From Terrimonas ferruginea DSM 30193 (GTDB lineage Bacteria; Bacteroidota; Bacteroidia; Chitinophagales; Chitinophagaceae): DNA of 64,000 nt. The notes below the pieces were generated by a model that did no database searches, was not told the DNA's origin, and saw only the letters and a program-made list of their open reading frames with translations. Each line of letters opens with the position of its first letter. Position 1 is the stretch's first letter. The translations under genes and the position numbers were made by a program. Below, piece by piece: positions 37,912 through 45,834 of this stretch. The stretch is taken from NCBI RefSeq assembly GCF_000425585.1, contig NZ_AUDS01000015.1, positions 124,001 through 188,000 of the forward strand, given 5' to 3'.

Positions 37912-39213
37912 TCAATGATGCGCAAAATCAAGATCATAATTTCCCTTGATCCTTTCCATCGGCGGATTGAAATAGCCGTATTTTAAATCGGGGAATTCTT
38001 CGCGGATCAGTTCCTGTAATTGTTTAACGCCCATACATTCACCCGTATCACCCACACCGATCTTACCAAGATACCAATCGGGATCGATATTGAAATTTCT
38101 CCATTGAATCATCTTCAGACCTGTATCACGAATCAATTTGCGTAAGGCTTCATACTCGGCAACACTATCCGTCATGCCGGGGAATACAAAATAATTAATG
38201 GAGGTCCAGCCACCGAAACTGTTAACCACTTTCAGGCTTTCAACTATATCGTCAAAGTGGTAGTTGTTGGGGCGGTAATAAGGCATGTATATTTCAGCAC
38301 GTGCAGAGTTGGTGCTCACACGAATGGAATCAAGACCTGCCTCGCAGAGTTTGCGGACGGCGTCGGGCTTGGAGCCATTCGTATTGATATTGATACTGCC
38401 TTTGGGCGTATGCTTCCGGATTTCAATGATGGCTTCGCGAATGGTTTCCCACATCAGCAATGGTTCGCCTTCGCAACCCTGGCCAAAACTCACGATCGGG
38501 AAGGGCGCTTCCTCCAGATGGGGAACCGTGAACTCTACAATCTCTTCCTTGCTCGGTTTGAATTGCAGGCGGTCCTGCGTGGATACGATCGTTTCTTCAT
38601 CGGGCTGAAGAGAGATGCAGCCTACACAGTTTGCGTTACAGGCAGGCGAGGAAGGAATGGGACATTCCCATCTTCCAAGAAAATAGTTGCGTGCAGCAGG
38701 GCATTGATAAGTCAATGCACAGTTGTTCGCAAGGTGTTGCACAAGACGATTATGCGGATAGGCTTTCAGCAAATGGTCTACACCTTTCTGTACTTTTTGC
38801 TGGTCATACCCTTCACAATCCTGGCGGATATCCTGTTCGATGCGAATGGCAGGCACATAAAACTTTTCATCATACCATCCTGCGGCGGTATAGCAGAACA
38901 ACGGAAGCGTCGGCGCATCCGGTGAAGTTTCATAAGCCGCGAGGTAAAAGCCGGTATGCGCAGGAGGGATGAAGGCCGCCACGGCCCATCCTTTTTCACA
39001 AAGACGCATTTCACCGGTCATCACATCTATTCCAATGCCGCGACGTCCCGGCAGCTCATACAATGAACCGCCATCGGGTAATTCGATCCACTCGTCTGCC
39101 GGCACTTCCATTGCATCCCAACCACTCCGGCCGGTCACATACAGCGACGTATCTTCAAATATATTTCCCTGGCCGTCGGAATACAGGAGGTAGGGAGAAT
39201 GGGATAATTCCAT
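37912..39213 (-). CDS. Radical SAM protein
   Basis: The 433-aa protein has a radical SAM iron-sulfur motif CNANCVGC (Cx3Cx2C; Cys192, 196, 199), placed after an unusually long N-terminal region of about 190 residues. That region includes YLLYSDGQGN and extra cysteines (165, 171, 184) just before the cluster motif. Downstream, VSFGQGCEGEPLL resembles the GGE-type SAM-binding motif, and ININTNGS and VSTNSA fit the TIM-barrel strands. An ATG 15 codons upstream (39258) would overlap the next gene. The substrate is unknown; the C-terminus ends LDFAHH. Confidence 0.82.
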   Translation of the reverse strand: MELSHSPYLLYSDGQGNIFEDTSLYVTGRSGWDAMEVPADEWIELPDGGSLYELPGRRGIGIDVMTGEMRLCEKGWAVAAFIPPAHTGFYLAAYETSPDAPTLPLFCYTAAGWYDEKFYVPAIRIEQDIRQDCEGYDQQKVQKGVDHLLKAYPHNRLVQHLANNCALTYQCPAARNYFLGRWECPIPSSPACNANCVGCISLQPDEETIVSTQDRLQFKPSKEEIVEFTVPHLEEAPFPIVSFGQGCEGEPLLMWETIREAIIEIRKHTPKGSININTNGSKPDAVRKLCEAGLDSIRVSTNSARAEIYMPYYRPNNYHFDDIVESLKVVNSFGGWTSINYFVFPGMTDSVAEYEALRKLIRDTGLKMIQWRNFNIDPDWYLGKIGVGDTGECMGVKQLQELIREEFPDLKYGYFNPPMERIKGNYDLDFAHH

Positions 39214-39233
39214 GCGATGAGTTAAATAGTTAA

Positions 39234-39800
39234 TCAGGCGCTCATGCGTGCCTGACAAAAACGATTGAATTCAGACTCCGGAATATCACCCGGAGTGTTG
39301 ACGATCTCGTTCTGCAGGATTTTGTTGTTTTTGAAATCCAGCGTCAGCAGACCATCTTTCAGTATTACATTATTCATTTCCTTCCACGACACGGTTCTTG
39401 CAGGAAAGGAGGGATAAAATATATGATCAGCCGCCACCTGCACGATCAACTGGCGGCGCGATATGATATAAAAAGCAAACAGCAGAAAGTTCAATGCGGC
39501 GGGTAACCAGTAAGTCATCAGCGCCCAGCTGAATATGAGGTAGAAAAAAGAAGCGGCCAACGGATCCCAGCTGCGCGTACTTCTTTTACTGCGTCCCATG
39601 AACCAGGCGACGGCAAAAGAAAGCGGGCAAAGTACCAGTCCTGTCAATGCAAAACTTCTGTGCGACGGATTGCTGGTATAAAACGCGAGCAATGCCAGCA
39701 AGGTGAGGTTGAGCAGAATGATCAATATGGCAAAAACCCTGTATTGCCGCACGCGGTTGTTCTTCAGCACCAATTCATATTTATCCTTTCCACTTTCCAT
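39234..39800 (-). CDS. YcxB-like membrane protein of unknown function
   Basis: The 188-aa protein has four hydrophobic segments in two hairpins (about 22-65 and 82-112) and a soluble C-terminal part with DHIFYPSFPARTVSWKEMNNV, which resembles the YcxB-type C-terminal domain. The function of that family is not known. It lies between the radical SAM gene (21 bp from its chosen start) and the ureohydrolase gene (9 bp), all on the minus strand, so it is likely co-transcribed. Confidence 0.6.
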   Translation of the reverse strand: MESGKDKYELVLKNNRVRQYRVFAILIILLNLTLLALLAFYTSNPSHRSFALTGLVLCPLSFAVAWFMGRSKRSTRSWDPLAASFFYLIFSWALMTYWLPAALNFLLFAFYIISRRQLIVQVAADHIFYPSFPARTVSWKEMNNVILKDGLLTLDFKNNKILQNEIVNTPGDIPESEFNRFCQARMSA

Positions 39801-39809
39801 ACCATGAAA

Positions 39810-40853
39810 TTAGCTGTTGCTGGCCACAAGCAGGTTACATAATTTAAATAATACGCGCGCACCAACGTTGGCATTCCAATCCGTATCGGAGATACCTACT
39901 TCACAAAGATCGAAGCCGATGAGCTGGCGTCCGCTTTCGATCACTTTACGGAAGAGATAAAACGTTTCTTCCATTTCAAAACCGCCGGGTACCGGCGTGC
40001 CCGTATGCGGACACAATTTGCGGTCCAGGCCATCTATATCGAAACTCACATATACTTTTTGCGGCAGTGTGCTTACGATTTCGTCTGCAATGCGTTTCCA
40101 GGTATCTCCTTCAAACAAACGGTTTTTGATATCGCGGTCGAAATAGGTGACTACCCTGCCGTTGCTGTTGCGCAAATAATCCCATTCGTCGCTGCCATAA
40201 TCGCGTACGCCCACCTGCACGATGCGTGAGATCTGTGGAATTTCTTCCAGTGCATTGTACATGATACTTGCGTGCGAATAATTAAAACCTTCGTACGCTT
40301 TGCGGAGATCACAGTGTGCATCAATCTGGAGAATGCCGTAGTCGCCTTCCTTTTCACCGATCGCTTTCAGGTAGCCGAGGGAAATACTATGATCGCCGCC
40401 GAGAAGTGCCACCAGCTTGCCTTTATCGAGCAAGGCTTTGGTTTGATCGTATACCCATTGGTTAAGGAAATTGCCCCCTTCGTTCACATCTCTCATGGTC
40501 TTGCACATGAACTGGTTGGCCGCTACTTCCTGTCCTTTGGAAATATAGTCGATATATAACTCGGCTTCTTTGCGCAGGTAATCGCTTTTCATCAGCACCT
40601 TACGGTCGCACTGGCGCATATAGTAGCCGTTTTTCCAGCCTTCGGGTACTTCGGGGTCAAACAGATCCACCTGCATGGAGGCTTTCAGAATGGCCTCAGG
40701 CGCGCGCGCAGTACCGGCACCGTAGCTCACGGACACTTCCCAGGGCACGGGCACTATCACCAAACGGGCTGTCTCTTCATCGGTCGGCAGACCGAAAATG
40801 TTATTGTTGGGATTACTCACCGCATTGGGATCGTAATTCAATAAATCTACCAT
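39810..40853 (-). CDS. Ureohydrolase family protein (agmatinase-like)
   Basis: The 347-aa enzyme of the arginase/agmatinase/formiminoglutamase superfamily has the binuclear manganese-site motifs GGDHSISLG (about 152-160), QIDAHCDLR (about 176-184) and VSFDIDGLD (about 267-275). The superfamily removes urea (or formamide) from a guanidino or formimino group. Two enzymes of the agmatine deiminase route lie next on the same strand, so agmatine is the most likely substrate, but the motifs alone do not settle this. The N-terminal 30 residues precede the core. Confidence 0.82.
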   Translation of the reverse strand: MVDLLNYDPNAVSNPNNNIFGLPTDEETARLVIVPVPWEVSVSYGAGTARAPEAILKASMQVDLFDPEVPEGWKNGYYMRQCDRKVLMKSDYLRKEAELYIDYISKGQEVAANQFMCKTMRDVNEGGNFLNQWVYDQTKALLDKGKLVALLGGDHSISLGYLKAIGEKEGDYGILQIDAHCDLRKAYEGFNYSHASIMYNALEEIPQISRIVQVGVRDYGSDEWDYLRNSNGRVVTYFDRDIKNRLFEGDTWKRIADEIVSTLPQKVYVSFDIDGLDRKLCPHTGTPVPGGFEMEETFYLFRKVIESGRQLIGFDLCEVGISDTDWNANVGARVLFKLCNLLVASNS

Positions 40854-40965
40854 GATTATGTATTGAAAAAAACGGGTGCAAGTTACGTCTTTTTCATTTG
40901 GCGGAGCAGTCGGGAATTGTTTGATCAGTAACAGACTGGTTTTTAAGGGATAGTGTTTAGGGCGA

Positions 40966-41050
40966 ATTTGATAATTTGAAAATTTGACAATGTGACGCTG
41001 GCGACGTCCTATTCATTCCCAAATTTTCAAATCATCAAATTTTCAAATTA
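40966..41050. repeat. Family D octamers in an inverted arrangement
   Basis: Four 8-bp units (AATTTGAT, AATTTGAA, AATTTGAC, AATGTGAC) at 40966-40997 face four TCAAATNN-type units at 41020-41050. The TAA stop of the agmatine deiminase gene (minus strand, 41048-41050) lies in the last unit. Confidence 0.85.
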
Positions 41051-42118
41051 CACACTTGGTTCCTGCTGGCTCAGGCAATGAAAACTTCCCAGGCCCCAGA
41101 TGATCTCTGTTGAATCGATACCTACCACACGGCGGTCCGGAAATGCTTCCTGGATCAATTGCAGCGCCTTGTCGTCCTGCGCACAACGGTAAGTGGGTAC
41201 GATCACTGATTTATTAGCGATGTAAAAATTAGCATAAGAAGCGGGGAGACGCTGATCGTCCCAGATCACGGCGTCCGGCATCGGCAGTTCCACGATGTTT
41301 AGCTGACGTCCGTTGAGCAAACGCATTTGTTTTAACTGACGCAGGTTCTGCTGCAACAGTTCGTAGTTTTCATCCTGCTTGTTGCTTTCAACTACAGTCA
41401 ATACTGTGTCTTCGTTCACAAAACGAACCGTATCGTCGATATGCCCGTCTGTATCGTCGCCAATGATTCCTTCCTCCACCCAAAGCACCTGTTGAATGCC
41501 ATAATAGTCGGCAAGGTATTTTTCGATCTGCTGTTGATTGAGATGCGGATTGCGGTTGGGATTGAGCAGGCAGGCCGTGGAGGTGAGCAGGGTGCCTTTT
41601 CCATTGAACTCAACAGAGCCGCCTTCCATCACGATGCCGGGATGAAATACGGGCAGGTGAAAATGTTCGGCAATACGCGTAGGGATCACATCGTCGAGAT
41701 CGTAGGGAGGATATTTGTCACCCCAGGCATTATAGCCCCAATCGACGATCACCTTTTTATGTTCTGCATCCGGGTTGATCAGGAAGGCAGGACCGTGATC
41801 ACGGCACCAGGCGTCATTGGTAGGGTGAAAGAAAAATTCGACTTTGGTCAGGTCTACGTTGGCTTTCTGTAACTGATCGATGGCAAAAGCCTTCATGCCG
41901 TCATCCGCCACGTTGATGCGCACCAGTTCGCCTGCGGTCAGTTCTTTGATGAACTGCGCATAAGCCGGATAGATTCCGTTGATCTTGCCGGGCCAACTGG
42001 CTTCTTTGTGCGGCCAGCTCAGCCACGTAGCTACATGCGGAGCAAATTCAGCGGGGAAATAGTAGCCCAGCTCACGCGGTGTTACGCCGGCCGGAAAAGC
42101 AGGTGATAATGCGCTCAT
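41048..42118 (-). CDS. aguA: Agmatine deiminase
   Basis: The 356-aa protein is of the peptidylarginine-deiminase-like guanidino-modifying family. It converts agmatine to N-carbamoylputrescine and ammonia. It has HVATWLSWPHKEASWPGK (about 28-45), WCRDHGPAFL (about 108-117), EGGSVEFNGKG (about 165-175), GDDTDGHIDDTVRFV, and the C-terminal GSFHC with nucleophile Cys348. The next gene upstream encodes the matching amidase, giving a two-step route to putrescine. The start at 42118 is adjacent to that gene (19 bp). Confidence 0.92.
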   Translation of the reverse strand: MSALSPAFPAGVTPRELGYYFPAEFAPHVATWLSWPHKEASWPGKINGIYPAYAQFIKELTAGELVRINVADDGMKAFAIDQLQKANVDLTKVEFFFHPTNDAWCRDHGPAFLINPDAEHKKVIVDWGYNAWGDKYPPYDLDDVIPTRIAEHFHLPVFHPGIVMEGGSVEFNGKGTLLTSTACLLNPNRNPHLNQQQIEKYLADYYGIQQVLWVEEGIIGDDTDGHIDDTVRFVNEDTVLTVVESNKQDENYELLQQNLRQLKQMRLLNGRQLNIVELPMPDAVIWDDQRLPASYANFYIANKSVIVPTYRCAQDDKALQLIQEAFPDRRVVGIDSTEIIWGLGSFHCLSQQEPSV

Positions 42119-42137
42119 AGCAAGTTATTAGGATTGA

Positions 42138-43013
42138 TTATCCTTCGTCGATATAACGTTTGGTAATAGGTTGATAAGAGTCGATACGGCGATCACGGAG
42201 GAAAGGCCAGTGTGTGCGGTACTGATCGGTTTTTGAAAGATCCAGCTCTTCCACGTGCACTTCTTCGTTTTCATGCGATGCCTGGTAGAGAATGCTGCCG
42301 AATGGGTTGGTAATAAATGAACCTCCCCAGAATTTCATGGCACCCTGCTGCTCGAGCCCTACACGGTTCACGCTCACCACGTGTACACCATTTGCTACGG
42401 AGTGGCTGCGTTGAATAGTCTGCCACGCATTGTATTGTTCCGTGTTGGTCGGCGAATCCTGCGAAGTCGCCCAGCCGATAGCGGTTGGGTAAAAAAGGAT
42501 TTCTGCACCCATCAGTGAAGTAATGCGGGCTCCTTCAGGATACCACTGGTCCCAGCAGATGAGTACACCGATGGTGGCAAATTTTGTTTTGAAAACTTTA
42601 TATCCCAGGTCGCCGGGAGTGAAGTAGAATTTTTCGTAGTAAGCGGGATCGTCCGGAATATGCATTTTCCGGTATTTACCCAAATAAGTACCGTCGGCAT
42701 CAAGTACGGCAGTGGTATTGTGGTAAAGGCCTTCTGCGCGTTTTTCAAACAGGGAAGCAATGATCACTACACCCAGTTCTCTGGCTACAGCAGTAAGGCG
42801 ATCGGTAGAAGGGCCGGGAATAGCTTCCGCAAGCTGGAAGTTGGCGTAGTCTTCCACATCACAGAAATACAATGAGGTGAACAGCTCCTGGAGACAAACG
42901 ATCTGCGCACCTTTGGCGGCTGCTTCGCGCACGCGTTCGACTGCTTTAGTAAGGTTTGCTTCCTTATCCGCCGTACAGCTCATCTGTACGATACCGACTT
43001 TAACTTTTGCCAT
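42138..43013 (-). CDS. aguB: N-carbamoylputrescine amidase
   Basis: The 291-aa enzyme of the nitrilase superfamily hydrolyses N-carbamoylputrescine to putrescine, carbon dioxide and ammonia. The Glu-Lys-Cys triad is visible: Glu43 in LQELFTSLYF, Lys116 in KYRKMHIPDD and Cys153 in LICWDQWYPEGAR. The sequence GWATSQDSPTNTEQYNAWQT is characteristic of the AguB group. It is first in a likely operon with aguA. Confidence 0.93.
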   Translation of the reverse strand: MAKVKVGIVQMSCTADKEANLTKAVERVREAAAKGAQIVCLQELFTSLYFCDVEDYANFQLAEAIPGPSTDRLTAVARELGVVIIASLFEKRAEGLYHNTTAVLDADGTYLGKYRKMHIPDDPAYYEKFYFTPGDLGYKVFKTKFATIGVLICWDQWYPEGARITSLMGAEILFYPTAIGWATSQDSPTNTEQYNAWQTIQRSHSVANGVHVVSVNRVGLEQQGAMKFWGGSFITNPFGSILYQASHENEEVHVEELDLSKTDQYRTHWPFLRDRRIDSYQPITKRYIDEG

Positions 43014-43032
43014 GCTAAAAAATATTGAATCG

Positions 43033-43040
43033 CAAATTTA
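43033..43040 (-). promoter_or_regulatory. -7 element for aguB-aguA
   Basis: On the minus strand TAaaTTTG lies 20 nt before the aguB start. No good -33 box is seen. Confidence 0.4.
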
Positions 43041-43112
43041 CGAAAATCTGCATGGCTATCCGTCACCTCAGAAGGTTTTCATCTGAGATTTAACCAAAGC
43101 AAAACAAGCCGG

Positions 43113-44180
43113 TTATTTGCGGCCCATCTGGCGCAGGAAAGAAACGTGCGAGGCTACGGCATAACGCACACGGGGATACTCGATGTACTGGATGCCATAC
43201 TCTTCGCAGGCTTTACGGATGATCTTGCTGATAGCAGGATAATGCACGTGAGAGATCTTGGGGAATAAATGGTGCTCTACCTGGAAATTCAATCCGCCGA
43301 CAAACCAGCTTACCACACGGTTGCGGGTGGCGAAGTTTGCTGTTGTTTTCAACTGGTGAATAGCCCACTCATCCTCCATTTTACCAGTGGCGTCGTTGGG
43401 CATGGGGAAATGTGTATGTTCAACGGTATGTGCCAACTGGAATACGATGCTGAGTACAAAACCGGCTACGAGACCCATGGTGAGGAAACCAACCAGCCAG
43501 GGAATTACACCGGCGAAATAGATCGGCAATACCACGAAGATCACAGCGTGTGCGAATTTGTAGAACCAGAAGAAGAAATGCTCCTGTGCGGTCATTTTCT
43601 TAAGCGGAATAGAACCGATTTTGAGCATGAAGTATTTTTTGTAGTCGGTAACAAATACCCACCACAGGTACAGCAGCGAATAAGCTGCCCAGAAATAGTA
43701 GTGCTGGTACTTGTGAATTTTATAATGATCCTGCTCGTCGCAAAGACGCAGGAGGGGACGTGCCTCGATATCATCATCCACACCGTGGATGTTGGTATAG
43801 GTATGGTGAATTACATTGTGCTTGGTCTTCCACATGTGCTGGCTGGCACCCAGGAAGTTGGCTACATTGCTGGCAAAACTATTTACCCATTTGTAACGGC
43901 TGAAGCTGCCGTGTGCACCATCATGCATCACGTTGAAACCGATCGCCGCAATCAGGCAACCCAGGGTAATGGACTCCAATACGCCCCATAAAACTCCGGG
44001 CGTAAAGAAAACGAGGTGAATATAGATACCAATAAAAGCGGTAAGCAATATGCCCGCTTTCAGGTACAGTTTATAGTTACCCGTCGGGTTCTTACCTTTT
44101 TGTGAAAAATACTCACTGATTCTTCTTTTCAGCTCACCATGAAAGGAAGCCTGGATCTTTGGGAATTTGGGACTAGCCAT
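43113..44180 (-). CDS. Membrane fatty acid desaturase
   Basis: The 355-aa integral membrane di-iron desaturase has all three histidine boxes: HDGAH at 86-90, HNVIHH at 121-126 and QVEHH at 300-304. Hydrophobic segments lie around 42-80 and 203-250. The Q in the third box and the overall pattern match the acyl-CoA/linoleoyl-CoA-type front-end desaturase group (FADS type 1), here without a cytochrome b5 domain. It introduces double bonds into membrane lipids and so tunes fluidity. It is monocistronic between aguB and bshB1. Confidence 0.9.
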   Translation of the reverse strand: MASPKFPKIQASFHGELKRRISEYFSQKGKNPTGNYKLYLKAGILLTAFIGIYIHLVFFTPGVLWGVLESITLGCLIAAIGFNVMHDGAHGSFSRYKWVNSFASNVANFLGASQHMWKTKHNVIHHTYTNIHGVDDDIEARPLLRLCDEQDHYKIHKYQHYYFWAAYSLLYLWWVFVTDYKKYFMLKIGSIPLKKMTAQEHFFFWFYKFAHAVIFVVLPIYFAGVIPWLVGFLTMGLVAGFVLSIVFQLAHTVEHTHFPMPNDATGKMEDEWAIHQLKTTANFATRNRVVSWFVGGLNFQVEHHLFPKISHVHYPAISKIIRKACEEYGIQYIEYPRVRYAVASHVSFLRQMGRK

Positions 44181-44225
44181 GATTTATCTTGAAATACAAT
44201 TAATTAAACGGGATTAGCGAATAGC

Positions 44226-44233
44226 CAAAGATA
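44226..44233 (-). promoter_or_regulatory. -7 element for the desaturase gene
   Basis: On the minus strand TAtcTTTG lies 46 nt before the desaturase start. A TTTG lies only 14 nt upstream of it, shorter than usual. Confidence 0.45.
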
Positions 44234-44319
44234 ATCTTTTCTGGTGGCAAATCCGTCATGGGATCGCCATAGATGACCACTAAGTGGATAAATAGGCCCT
44301 TTTTGAGGGCGATTTAACA

Positions 44320-45057
44320 TTAGGTTTCGTTCAGGATCAGCGCATCCAGGCTGCTGATGCCGATTTTTTTGTCAGAAATGAAGCCTTCGGCATATTTCAC
44401 ACCGATTCGCTTGCCCAGCATCCGCGCCCGTGCAATGATGCTGTCGAGGAAGTCCGGAGTGGAAATATAGGTCTGCGGCCCCTGTTCGCCGGAGGGAGCG
44501 GTGTGGAACTGGGTAGCATAAGCCTGCACGGCCTGCATCCGTTGTTCGAACGAGTCGCTGATGTCGATGAGCAGATCGGGTTCATGGTACCAGTCCTGCA
44601 TGTATTGCAGAAAATAGCGGGGACGCCATTTTTCCTGTTCATTGCCCTGCTCGTCTTTTGTACTGATGCGCGCAAGGCCTGAGAGAAAACAGGCATCGCT
44701 GATCAGGTGACCGGCACGGCCGTGGTCGGGGTGGCGGTCGTTGAGAATGTTGCCAATGATGATATCGGGACGATATTTACGGATGGTTTGGATAAGCTGA
44801 AGCTGATGTGCTTCGTCGTTGCGGAAAAAGCCATCACGCATTTTTAAATTTTCGCGCACAGCCACACCGATGATGCGTGCAGCGTCTGCTGCTTCTGTGT
44901 AGCGGGTTTCAACAGTGCCGCGTGTGCCCAGTTCTCCTTGTGTAAGATCTACGATACCGGCGGTCTTGCCGCGGCGTATTTCATTGATCAGCGTACCGGA
45001 ACAACCCAACTCAACATCATCGGGGTGTACGCCTATGGCGAGGATGTCTAATTTCAT
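44320..45057 (-). CDS. bshB1: Bacillithiol biosynthesis deacetylase BshB1
   Basis: The 245-aa zinc-dependent LmbE-like deacetylase removes acetyl from GlcNAc-malate in bacillithiol synthesis. The metal motif is HPDD at residues 11-14 (ILAIGVHPDDVELGCSG), with LTQGELGTRGT and the second metal motif NILNDRHPDHGRAGHL. An ATG 21 codons upstream is rejected, as MKLDILAIGVHPDD is the family start. Other bsh genes are not in the window. The presence suggests bacillithiol as the low-molecular-weight thiol. Confidence 0.92.
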   Translation of the reverse strand: MKLDILAIGVHPDDVELGCSGTLINEIRRGKTAGIVDLTQGELGTRGTVETRYTEAADAARIIGVAVRENLKMRDGFFRNDEAHQLQLIQTIRKYRPDIIIGNILNDRHPDHGRAGHLISDACFLSGLARISTKDEQGNEQEKWRPRYFLQYMQDWYHEPDLLIDISDSFEQRMQAVQAYATQFHTAPSGEQGPQTYISTPDFLDSIIARARMLGKRIGVKYAEGFISDKKIGISSLDALILNET

Positions 45058-45082
45058 GCTGCAAGATACTGAATAGGGAGAA

Positions 45083-45763
45083 TTAGCGGCGTTGGTAATT
45101 ACCATACCAGCTACCGTCAATTTCTTTGACGAAAGTTTCTATCTGCCGGTCAAAGGAATCGTTGTTTGAGTCGTATTGCTGTTTGAGGTTGCCGCCGAAG
45201 AAAAAGGCAACGGTCTGGTACATCCGGGCATTGAGCCCGCCTTTGAATTCTTTGATAATCTCGTAACAATTGTTGCCCGTTTGCCGGTTGATGAGTTTCA
45301 TCAATACTTTTCCTTGGTACACGGATAAATTGGAAAGCGGATCAGCAAACTGTTTCTTGAGTTCCTTCTCTTTCGACTTGATGATGGCCTTACGCGCTTT
45401 TTTGTCTTTCACATTTTCCAGTTGACGGTTGATCTCATTGATCGTATAACCGGCTGCGCGGGCGTAGGGATAAGTAACATGAACAGCCCTGCGCAAACGC
45501 GTCCATTCTTCCTGGCGTTGGGCCAATTGGGCGGGCGAAAGTTTGGAAATCCAGATATTTTCTTCTTCGCGGTAGGAGAGCATTTCGAAAGAAGCCGGAT
45601 CGCCGGTATAACCATACCATACGGCACCAACGATGATGGTGTCATTGGGACCCCATTTTTTTTCGCGTTCTTCAAACGGAGGAATGGGGGGACTCTGCGC
45701 CTTTATGGTTAAGGTGACACAAAGCAGAATGACCGGCAGCATGTATGACAGGGTGGGGCGCAT
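45083..45763 (-). CDS. DUF4294 family exported protein
   Basis: The 226-aa protein has a signal peptide (about 1-22, cut near TIKAQ), a short Pro-rich linker and then the DUF4294-type region with EEENIWISKLSPAQLAQRQE, RRAVHVTYPYARAAGYTINE, KKQFADPLSNLSVYQGKVLM and KLINRQTGNNCYEIIKEFKG. The family is conserved in Bacteroidota and its function is unknown. It lies 25 bp upstream of bshB1 on the same strand, so they may share a transcript. Confidence 0.82.
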   Translation of the reverse strand: MRPTLSYMLPVILLCVTLTIKAQSPPIPPFEEREKKWGPNDTIIVGAVWYGYTGDPASFEMLSYREEENIWISKLSPAQLAQRQEEWTRLRRAVHVTYPYARAAGYTINEINRQLENVKDKKARKAIIKSKEKELKKQFADPLSNLSVYQGKVLMKLINRQTGNNCYEIIKEFKGGLNARMYQTVAFFFGGNLKQQYDSNNDSFDRQIETFVKEIDGSWYGNYQRR

Positions 45764-45834
45764 GCACCACTAAATTACATCACAAATGTTATTGCAGGAG
45801 AAACCGGCCCGGATTTTCGTTCTTTTTAACCATT

